From: Bacteroidia bacterium
GTDB taxonomy: Bacteria > Bacteroidota > Bacteroidia > Flavobacteriales_D > Sanyastnellaceae
Reading direction: 5' to 3'
Assembly: GCA_030427925.1 (NCBI GenBank)
Contig: JAUICJ010000001.1
Location: forward strand, 1 to 64,000
Length of the DNA: 64,000 nt
The translations under genes were made by a program, and so were the position numbers. Under the pieces are notes generated by a model that was not told the DNA's origin, ran no database searches, and saw only the letters and a list, made by a program, of their open reading frames with translations. Shown one piece after another: positions 16,577 to 23,389 of this stretch (the stretch's first letter is position 1; each line of letters begins with the position of its first letter).

Positions 16577-19500
16577 CGGGTTTCTTCGAGTTGGGTGTCA
16601 CAGTGGTAGTGGAAGGCCGGTTTGAATGCCGGTGTTTGGCGGTCCTCGCTCGGGTCGGCCAGCATGGCTTGAATCAACCGTGCGCGTTCGGCTTGAACCG
16701 CAGCGCGGAGCTGTGCATCCTCCTCCAAGCTGAATTCGCATCGCCCATCAACCCACGTTTGTTCCGCCCGGGTGTAAATGCTCATCGGAGGTCCATCCCA
16801 GAGGACCAAATCCGCATCCTTGCCCGGGGCTATCGACCCGACCCGATCGTCAATGTGCAGCATGCGAGCCGGATTCAGGGTGACGAACTTCCACGCATCC
16901 TCTTCGGAGACCCCGCCATATTTCATGGCTTTGGCCGCCTCCTGATTCAAGCGCCGCGCCATTTCCGCGTCGTCCGAATTGAACCCGGTCAGCACGCCCT
17001 GCCCATGCAATACCGCGCCATTGTATGGGATGGCGTCTTTCACTTCATACTTGTAAGCCCACCAGTCGCTGAAGGTGCTTCCCGCAGCCCCGTGTTCAGC
17101 AAGCTTGTCGGCCACCTTGTATCCTTCGAGGATGTGAGTGAAGGTATTGATTCGGAAGCCCAAGCTGTCCGCAACGTGCATCAGCATGTTGATCTCGTCT
17201 TGGCGGTAGCTGTGGCAGGTGATGTGGCGCTCACCGGCAAGGATTTGGGCCAACACCTCCAGTTCCAAATCCCGGCGCGGAGCAACAGGCGGCTCACCCC
17301 TTCTGAAAAACCTGCGCTCCCATTCACTCAATGCCCGATCGTGAGCGCGCCAAGCCTCCGCATACTCCGCAGCCGCCAAAAACCGCTCGTAAAACACCTG
17401 CTCGACGCCCATGCGGGTCTGAGGAAACCGAACCGTTTGATCGTCGCCCCAATTGCTCTGCTTCACGTTTTCTCCCAATGCGAATTTGATGAAAGGCGGA
17501 GCGTCTTGAACGAGCATTTCCTGCGGAGTGGCGCCCCACCGCAGCTTGATGAGGGCGCTCTGGCCGCCGATGGGATTCGCCGATCCGTGCAGAATTTGTG
17601 ACGTGGTCACGCCGCCAGCCAATTGGCGGTATACGTCGATGTCTTCCGCATTGATGACGTGCTGTAAGCTCACTTCGGCGCTGCTGGACTGCGTGCCTTC
17701 ATTGACGCCGCGGACGGCCGCAATGTGGCTGTGCTCGTCGATGATGCCTGAAGTCAGGTGCTTTCCGCGGGCGTTGATGACCTCCAAATCGCTTGGAACC
17801 GGGCGCTTTCCGAAAACCGCGGCGGGGTCCAAATCGGAGCCGACTGCCAAGATTTGGCCTTCGTGGATCAGCACGTCCGCGGACGCCAAAATGCCCTCCA
17901 CCTCATTCGTCCAAACCGTAGCTCCTTGAAACAACACCGTCCGCTGCTCGGGGCGCTCAGGGCGACCAAATGCCATGAACGGATGGGTAACCGGTCCCAA
18001 CGCCGGCGGCCGTTGCAGCGAATCCACAGCACGGACTGCCTCGGTTTCGTCGTCCGACTGGCGGATGGCGCTCCATGTGAACGAAGCCCCGTCGGGCGTT
18101 CGGCCCGTTCCTTCCCAGATCCGGCTGTCCATCCACACATTGCCCGCCAATCGAACCACGCCATCCCAGCCCCAGGAATCCCCCGGGGTGGTGAGGGTCA
18201 ATTGACGTTGCTCCAAATTCAATTCCACCGGAATCTTCGTGGTGTCTCCCCCTTCAATGCGCTCCCAGTGCGCCTTGGGGTGAGCTGAAGGCCCCTCCAC
18301 GACCAAGCGTTCCACATCCCCATCCAAGGTGACGTCGTACCGGCCCCTCGGATCAACCTCGGGCACGATGTGCAGCACGTGGCGCTCACCCTGAACCCAA
18401 TGCTCCCACCACGTCGTCTGATCTGCGAACAAAGGGCCATCTGTCAACATGAAGTTCGCCCGCAATCCAGCAGCCAACGTACCCAACTCGTGATCTGCAT
18501 GGACCAATGCGGCCGGTGTGGTCGTCCATGCCGCCAACGCTTCGGCTTCAGAAAGTCCGTATTCCATGGCCTTGCGCGTGGCTGCGACGAGCTCCTTAGG
18601 AGACTTCAATCCGCGCGAAGTGAACGCGATGGGGATTCCTGCAGCCACCAAGGCAGCAGCCTGAGCGGGCGCCCATTCCCAATGCTTCATTTCTTCCAGT
18701 GAGATGTACCGAGAAGTAATGGGGTCCGACACATTGAATGCCTTGGGGAAATTCAGCGGCAGGACGCAGGCCGACTGCGTAGCCTTCAACGCTTCTACTT
18801 GACGATAGCCATCCGCAACGCCTACGAATATCCAAGGCGCATCATCGCCCATCCGTTCGCGCAACGCGTCCGCCCGCAAGGCATCCTGCCAATTTCCAAC
18901 TTCCATGAAGGCCGGCAAACCGCGTTGATCGTTCCATGCGTCCAAGCTCAAGTTGACCACATCTTCGTTGCCTGTGGCGTGCCATTTGGCATCCTCTGCG
19001 GTTTGTTCCAACAAAGCGATGGACCCCATGAGCGAGCGGGGATAATCCTGAGAAGAAGTGCCCTTCCGGAAACTGAAATGGCGGCTTGCCGCCTCGTTGA
19101 CCCACGCATGATGCGGCGAAGAATGCAAGGTCATCAGCGCCCCCGTACCCCGAGCAATGCCATCGTGGTGATGGGTCAAAATGGCCCCAATTCCGGCGTC
19201 AATCCACGATGCAGCGTCGCCCGCACCGACGTACAGGTCCTTTGCCTGCACCTCCGGGTGAATGGCCTCGTTCCAATGCAATGGACCGGGTTCGTCTGAC
19301 AAATCCTGAGGACCCCGGCGATGGGGTGCGTCGTACTGCGGATGCTCCAACCCCCAATCCACGTCCAAATCAATCAACGACGGGTAGACGTGGTAGCCCT
19401 GCAAATTGCGCTCAATGGTCGGTCCTTCGACCGATACGGTGCCGTACGGACCGACAGCCACAATCCGACCTTCCTTGAACACCAATGTGGCGTCTTCAAT

Positions 19501-19662
19501 GACCCGTCCGGGTTCCACATGGGCGATCACGTGGTGCCAAACATGGGCCGACCAAGTCCGTTCAGGTGCTCCGTTAACTGGGCGGTCGCTTTGGGCCAAT
19601 CCGGAGGCCATCCCTACCGCCACGGCTGCCCCTGTTAAAAGTGGTTGGATCCAACGATTCAT
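16573..19662 (-). CDS. Exported tandem amidohydrolase (two amidohydrolase-like domains)
   Basis: A 1029-residue protein with signal peptide (MNRWIQPLLTGAAVAVGMASGLAQ). Residues about 30-430 form one amidohydrolase-like domain (GRVIEDATLVFKEGRIVAVGPYG; HVYPSLIDLDVDWGLEH) that lacks the strand-1 HxH. Residues about 580-1000 form a second (VLIHEGQILAVGSDLDP) with GIIDEHSHIAAVRG giving HxH, GERHITCHSYRQDEI and FTHILEGYK supplying later histidines, and GFNSDDAEM for the terminal Asp. Only the second half therefore looks metal-competent. ATG 19662 is chosen for the signal peptide. It is co-transcribed and four-base overlapped with the downstream 442-residue paralogue. Likely a periplasmic hydrolase of unknown substrate. 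Confidence 0.85.
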   Translation of the reverse strand: MNRWIQPLLTGAAVAVGMASGLAQSDRPVNGAPERTWSAHVWHHVIAHVEPGRVIEDATLVFKEGRIVAVGPYGTVSVEGPTIERNLQGYHVYPSLIDLDVDWGLEHPQYDAPHRRGPQDLSDEPGPLHWNEAIHPEVQAKDLYVGAGDAASWIDAGIGAILTHHHDGIARGTGALMTLHSSPHHAWVNEAASRHFSFRKGTSSQDYPRSLMGSIALLEQTAEDAKWHATGNEDVVNLSLDAWNDQRGLPAFMEVGNWQDALRADALRERMGDDAPWIFVGVADGYRQVEALKATQSACVLPLNFPKAFNVSDPITSRYISLEEMKHWEWAPAQAAALVAAGIPIAFTSRGLKSPKELVAATRKAMEYGLSEAEALAAWTTTPAALVHADHELGTLAAGLRANFMLTDGPLFADQTTWWEHWVQGERHVLHIVPEVDPRGRYDVTLDGDVERLVVEGPSAHPKAHWERIEGGDTTKIPVELNLEQRQLTLTTPGDSWGWDGVVRLAGNVWMDSRIWEGTGRTPDGASFTWSAIRQSDDETEAVRAVDSLQRPPALGPVTHPFMAFGRPERPEQRTVLFQGATVWTNEVEGILASADVLIHEGQILAVGSDLDPAAVFGKRPVPSDLEVINARGKHLTSGIIDEHSHIAAVRGVNEGTQSSSAEVSLQHVINAEDIDVYRQLAGGVTTSQILHGSANPIGGQSALIKLRWGATPQEMLVQDAPPFIKFALGENVKQSNWGDDQTVRFPQTRMGVEQVFYERFLAAAEYAEAWRAHDRALSEWERRFFRRGEPPVAPRRDLELEVLAQILAGERHITCHSYRQDEINMLMHVADSLGFRINTFTHILEGYKVADKLAEHGAAGSTFSDWWAYKYEVKDAIPYNGAVLHGQGVLTGFNSDDAEMARRLNQEAAKAMKYGGVSEEDAWKFVTLNPARMLHIDDRVGSIAPGKDADLVLWDGPPMSIYTRAEQTWVDGRCEFSLEEDAQLRAAVQAERARLIQAMLADPSEDRQTPAFKPAFHYHCDTQLEETR

Positions 19663-19709
19663 GCTCCGATTCTGGTGAAATTGAAGGCCCGAAGTTACGG
19701 GGCGACTGC

Positions 19710-19717
19710 TACCTTTG
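19710..19717 (+). promoter_or_regulatory. -7 element (TACCTTTG) four bases before the nfu ATG
   Basis: Exact TAnnTTTG in the 59-base divergent gap, four bases before ATG 19722. The nearest TTG (19681-19683) is 26 bases upstream, longer than usual. The spacing predicts a leaderless transcript. Confidence 0.5.
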
Positions 19718-19721
19718 CACC

Positions 19722-20360
19722 ATGAGCATCCCCACATCCGTTTACGCTGAAATGACACCCAATCCGGCTGTCATGAAATTCGTTGCTGATCGCGATTTGA
19801 TTGAAGCGGGTAAGCAGGTGGAGTTTCGCTCGCCGCAAGAAGCTGCGCTGTGCTCGCCGCTCGCCGCGGAGTTGTTCCATTTTCCCTTTGTAACCAACGT
19901 CTTCATCAGCGGTCCGTTTGTTTCCGTCACGAAGGACGAAAGCTTGGGCTGGGAGATGATCGTGCAGCAACTGCGCGAATACATCCGCGAATGGCTGATG
20001 GAGCACCCGGTTGCGGTGGACGCTGAGCAATTGGCTGCAGTTGAAGACCAACTCGCCCAACCCGCATCCGCCCCTCAAAACACCCCCGAATCGCTGGACT
20101 TCATTCGCGACGAGGAGATTGAACCCTCGGAGCAAGACGACGCCATCCGATCGTTGCTCGACGAGTTCGTTCGGCCTGCAGTGGAACAGGATGGTGGAGC
20201 CATCGATTTCAAGGCCTTCAAAGACGGCACGGTCTACGTGCACATGCGGGGGGCTTGCAGCGGATGTCCCTCCTCCATGCAGACCCTCAAAGGCGGCATT
20301 GAGCAACTCCTGACTGCAAAGATTCCTGATGTGAAAGAAGTCGTGGCCCTCGGCGTCTGA
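19722..20360 (+). CDS. Fe-S cluster scaffold/carrier, Nfu/NifU family
   Basis: The 212-residue product has an N-terminal Nfu-N (Scaffold_NFU_N) domain (MTPNPAVMKFVADRDL, FPFVTNVFISGPFVSVTK), an acidic linker, and a C-terminal NifU-like domain with LLDEFVRPAVEQDGGAIDF and the cluster-binding C179-S-G-C182 in RGACSGCPSSMQTLKGGIE. It would assemble or deliver [4Fe-4S] clusters to client proteins in the cytosol. ATG 19722 (MSIPTSVYAEMTPNP) is chosen; the upstream in-frame extension crosses the promoter. It is convergent with the S24 repressor gene with a five-base gap. Confidence 0.92.
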   Translation: MSIPTSVYAEMTPNPAVMKFVADRDLIEAGKQVEFRSPQEAALCSPLAAELFHFPFVTNVFISGPFVSVTKDESLGWEMIVQQLREYIREWLMEHPVAVDAEQLAAVEDQLAQPASAPQNTPESLDFIRDEEIEPSEQDDAIRSLLDEFVRPAVEQDGGAIDFKAFKDGTVYVHMRGACSGCPSSMQTLKGGIEQLLTAKIPDVKEVVALGV

Positions 20361-20365
20361 TCGAA

Positions 20366-21145
20366 TCAGTCGAGCTTCTTTTGAATGGTGCGCAAGTCTT
20401 CCCGCATCTGATCGAGTGTGCCTTGGATGCGTTCCATTCCAGCAAATGCTGGAGTCGGCCAATCGAACGCCAAGTACGCACGAGCGCGCCACATCTCCAC
20501 CACGTCTTCGGGAAACACCCGGTAGGGCGCGAAATCGAGGTTGTCGGAAATCAACAAATAATCCCCATGGGTGTCGAGCCGGTTCTCGACGCGCTTGAAC
20601 ACCACCCCGTGGTCGCGGGTGACCACCACGTAGGGCCGCATACCACCTGCCTTGGACCAGTTCTCCTCGTAGTGGGCCAAGATGTAGCTGCCGTGCGGAA
20701 TGGGCAGCATGCTCTCTCCCTCGATTTGAAACATCCGGTAGGTGGCGTCTTGCGGGAGTTCCTTCACCGGAAGGTTGAAATGGTCCAATCCCTCCATGTA
20801 CTCCGGATCGCCATAGCCGCTCAAGTAACCCGCAGCCGCGCGCACCGGGACAATGGCCACGCGCTCGCGTTCGGAGGAGCGATCTACAGGCACTGACAAA
20901 ACGCGCAAATCGCCCCCAATCACTCGCCGCATCATGCGGTCCTCTTCCGACTCGCCCAGCACAAAGGCATCGAGTGACATGCCGAAGTGGCGGGCCAGCG
21001 CAATCAATGTCGCGAGCTTCGGCTCGGCTCGCCCCTCCTCGTACGCGCCGAGGGCCGACCGCTTCAAACCCAATTCGTCCGCCAGGGACTGCTGGGTCCA
21101 TCCTGCGGCCTTGCGCAGTGTGCGTATTCGGGATGCTAAATCCAT
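20366..21145 (-). CDS. XRE-family repressor with S24 (LexA/CI-like) autoprotease domain
   Basis: A 259-residue regulator. Residues 3-60 are an XRE helix-turn-helix (RIRTLRKAAGWTQQSLADEL, SALGAYEEGRAEPKLATLIA). The C-terminal S24 domain has all autocleavage parts: A105-G106 in RAAAGY, S145 in IEGESMLP, and K184 in GVVFKRV, with spacings close to LexA (cleavage bond to Ser about 40, Ser to Lys 39). It is followed by a C-terminal coiled-coil-like tail (TLDQMREDLRTIQKKLD). It is divergent from the polymerase/SRAP/DnaE genes, so it is the likely damage-sensing repressor of that cassette, acting like LexA but with a CI-type HTH. ATG 21145 is used; a TTG two codons upstream is unlikely. Confidence 0.88.
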   Translation of the reverse strand: MDLASRIRTLRKAAGWTQQSLADELGLKRSALGAYEEGRAEPKLATLIALARHFGMSLDAFVLGESEEDRMMRRVIGGDLRVLSVPVDRSSERERVAIVPVRAAAGYLSGYGDPEYMEGLDHFNLPVKELPQDATYRMFQIEGESMLPIPHGSYILAHYEENWSKAGGMRPYVVVTRDHGVVFKRVENRLDTHGDYLLISDNLDFAPYRVFPEDVVEMWRARAYLAFDWPTPAFAGMERIQGTLDQMREDLRTIQKKLD

Positions 21146-21157
21146 GAGCAATGGAGG

Positions 21158-21189
21158 CGAAGATAGGTTTTTTCGAATTCATGCTCAAA
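21158..21189 (-). promoter_or_regulatory. Promoter of the S24 repressor gene (minus strand)
   Basis: On the minus strand, TTTG (complement of 21186-21189) lies 20 bases upstream of TATCTTCG (complement of 21158-21165), one mismatch from TAnnTTTG, 12 bases before ATG 21145. The -33 part belongs to a 10-bp palindrome, CAAATATTTG (21186-21195), a possible autoregulatory half-operator. Confidence 0.5.
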
Positions 21190-21268
21190 TATTTGGCAAG
21201 TGATTTGGTCTAAAAAAGCCAACTTCACAAACGTCAGCGAAAAATTCACGGATGCGTGGTTTTGGTTT

Positions 21269-21287
21269 GCTAAAATTTTTAGCTTTG
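21269..21287 (+). promoter_or_regulatory. Y-polymerase promoter with overlapping 15-bp palindromic operator
   Basis: GCTAAAA-T-TTTTAGC (21269-21283) is a perfect inverted repeat with a one-base centre. Its right arm overlaps TAGCTTTG (21280-21287), an exact -7 element, 19 bases before ATG 21307. TTTG copies at 21261-21264 and 21266-21269 lie where a -33 element would be, with a short spacer. A dimeric repressor bound here would block the promoter; the adjacent S24 protein is the natural candidate. Confidence 0.6.
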
Positions 21288-21306
21288 CCTTCGTAGTTAG
21301 CAAGCC

Positions 21307-22527
21307 ATGAATCTGCACCAACGATCCATCCTCCACCTCGACCTCGACACGTTCTTCGTGTCCGTTGAACGGCTGCTTGATAGCCGCTTGGCGGGCAAGC
21401 CGATCCTCATCGGAGGCACCGGCGATCGCGGGGTAGTGGCTTCATGCAGTTATGAGACGCGCGCGTTTGGGGTGCATTCCGGAATGCCCATGCGGCAAGC
21501 ACGCGCCATGTGCCCCGAAGCCGTGGTCATTCGCGGCAATTCATTGAATTACATGAAGCTGTCCGACGCGGTCACTGAAATCGTGCGCGAGGCCGTGCCC
21601 GTGTGCGAGAAAACCTCCATCGACGAATTCTACGCCGACCTCACTGGAATGGACCGGTTCTTCGGATGTTGGCAGTTTTCACGCGAATTGAGGGAACGCG
21701 TGGTGCGCGAGACGGGGTTGCCCATTTCATTTGGCCTGAGCACATGCAAAACGGTCAGCAAAGTCGCCACCGGCGAGGCCAAACCCGCAGGAGAACTCCA
21801 CGTTCAACAGGGCCTGGAACGTCCCTTCCTCGGCCCGCTATCGATCCGCAAGATTCCCCAAGTCGGGGTGCAGACCTACCAAACCCTGCGCAATTTGGGC
21901 GTGCGGCGCATCCACACCATTCAAGAAATGCCCCAGGACTTGATGCAGCAAGTGTTGGGCCTGAATGGATTGGCGATTTGGCGCAAGGCGCAGGGAGTCG
22001 ACCCCAGCCCCGTCGTGGCATTCAACGAACGCAAATCCATCTCCACGGAACGGACGTTTGCGCGGGACACCACCGACGTGGCCAAGCTGCAGGGCATGTT
22101 GGTGGCGATGGCGGAGAATTTGGCCTATCAACTCCGTCGGGGGAAAAAAGTGACCGCCTGCATCACCGTTAAGGTGCGCTACGCCGATTTTGATACCCGC
22201 TCCATGCAAGCACGCATCCCTTACAGCGCTGCAGATCACGTGCTCATTCCCAAGGCTCAGGAACTGTTTCAACGGCTGTACGATCGCCGCGTACGCGTCC
22301 GGCTCATCGGCATCCGATTCAGTCACCTCGTCGGTGGCGGCACCCAAATGGACCTGTTCGAAGACACGGAAGAACGCTCCAACCTCTACCAAGCGCTCGA
22401 CAGCATCCGCAACCGATTCGGCGATCGCAGCGTGGTCACCGCGGCGGGCATGGAAGCCCGCACCATCGGTCGATCGAATCCCTTCAACGGCGATGCGCCC
22501 CTTCTTTTGGCCAACCGCCATCAATGA
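21307..22527 (+). CDS. Y-family (DinB-type) translesion DNA polymerase
   Basis: A 406-residue lesion-bypass polymerase. Catalytic carboxylates are present: D12 in HLDLDTFFVSVE, and D106/E107 in TSIDEFYADLTG. The steric-gate region and fingers (GVVASCSYETRAFGVHSGMPMRQARAMCPEA) are typical. Helix-hairpin-helix thumb segments (PLSIRKIPQVGVQTYQTLRNLGV) and a little-finger domain follow. Q347-M-D-L-F351 is a classical beta-clamp-binding pentapeptide near the C-terminus. It is the first gene of a three-gene run with SRAP (22-base gap) and the DnaE-like polymerase (9-base gap). Assigning DinB versus UmuC subfamily needs a tree; no UmuD is present in the window. Confidence 0.93.
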   Translation: MNLHQRSILHLDLDTFFVSVERLLDSRLAGKPILIGGTGDRGVVASCSYETRAFGVHSGMPMRQARAMCPEAVVIRGNSLNYMKLSDAVTEIVREAVPVCEKTSIDEFYADLTGMDRFFGCWQFSRELRERVVRETGLPISFGLSTCKTVSKVATGEAKPAGELHVQQGLERPFLGPLSIRKIPQVGVQTYQTLRNLGVRRIHTIQEMPQDLMQQVLGLNGLAIWRKAQGVDPSPVVAFNERKSISTERTFARDTTDVAKLQGMLVAMAENLAYQLRRGKKVTACITVKVRYADFDTRSMQARIPYSAADHVLIPKAQELFQRLYDRRVRVRLIGIRFSHLVGGGTQMDLFEDTEERSNLYQALDSIRNRFGDRSVVTAAGMEARTIGRSNPFNGDAPLLLANRHQ

Positions 22528-22535
22528 AAACCTTT

Positions 22536-22543
22536 TAAATTCG
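22536..22543 (+). promoter_or_regulatory. Possible internal -7 element (TAAATTCG) before the SRAP gene
   Basis: One mismatch from TAnnTTTG, six bases before ATG 22550, in the gap after the polymerase stop. It could give the SRAP and DnaE genes a second, short-leader promoter. Weak on its own. Confidence 0.25.
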
Positions 22544-22549
22544 GCAGCC

Positions 22550-23380
22550 ATGTGTGGTCGCTACGTCACCGTTTCCTCGGTCAAAACCATTGAAAAACGC
22601 TTCCACGTCAGCATCCCCGATGACGTGGGGAACGCGCTTGTGCCCAATGCCAACGTGTCCCACGGTGAACTCGCGCCCGTCATTGCCAGCGATGCCCCCG
22701 ACCACGTGCAGCGGTTTCAATTTGGGTTTACTCCTCGGTGGGCGAAAAAGCAGTTCTACACCATCAATGCGCGCTCAGAAGGGGACCACAATTCAGCGAA
22801 CGACCCCCGCTACACCGGAGCCATGGGCATCTTGCATAAACCGATGTTTCGGCAATCGATTCGCGACCGGCGGTGCCTCGTCATAGCGGATGCCTTCATC
22901 GAAGGTCCAGAGCGGGAAAAACTCGCGAAGCCCTATGTGGTCTACCCACGAACAGGAGATCGCCCCATGGCGCTGGCGGGCATTTGGGATGAGTGGTGCA
23001 ACCCCGCTACTGGGGAATTGGTGAGGTCGTACGCCATCTTGACCACGGTAGCCGGTGGGGTCTTGCAAGCCATCGGGCACCACCGAAGCCCCGTGATCTT
23101 GGATCCCGAGTCGGAGCGGGCCTGGGTGGACCTTAGAACCCCCCTGAACGACATCACCGCCATGATGCGGCCGTGCCCAGCCAGCCGGCTGAACGCCTAC
23201 CCCATTTCACCCGAAATCCGGGACCCTCGGGCGAACGGGTCCCACCTGCTACAGCCCATCGGACAACGCATTCACCCCGAATCGACCTACACGTTACACG
23301 AAGAAATCGAACTCTTCGGAATGGGCGAATCCCGGTCCAAATCCCGGCGCACCCCTCCCCAACAAGGTTCCCTCTTCTGA
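22550..23380 (+). CDS. SRAP-domain protein (HMCES/YedK-type abasic-site DNA-protein crosslinker) with C-terminal clamp motif
   Basis: A 276-residue SOS-response-associated peptidase (SRAP) family protein. After Met removal the catalytic Cys2 of MCGRYVTV becomes N-terminal; in this family it forms a thiazolidine with abasic sites in single-stranded DNA, protecting them. Other family residues are visible: the Asn of INARSEGDHN, the Glu of ADAFIEGPE, and the His of IGHHRSPVILDP. The last five residues, Q272-G-S-L-F276, match a beta-clamp-binding pentapeptide. The start is fixed because Cys must be residue 2. It lies between two translesion polymerases and fits a damage-tolerance role. Confidence 0.92.
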   Translation: MCGRYVTVSSVKTIEKRFHVSIPDDVGNALVPNANVSHGELAPVIASDAPDHVQRFQFGFTPRWAKKQFYTINARSEGDHNSANDPRYTGAMGILHKPMFRQSIRDRRCLVIADAFIEGPEREKLAKPYVVYPRTGDRPMALAGIWDEWCNPATGELVRSYAILTTVAGGVLQAIGHHRSPVILDPESERAWVDLRTPLNDITAMMRPCPASRLNAYPISPEIRDPRANGSHLLQPIGQRIHPESTYTLHEEIELFGMGESRSKSRRTPPQQGSLF

Positions 23381-23389
23381 ACCCGTGTC

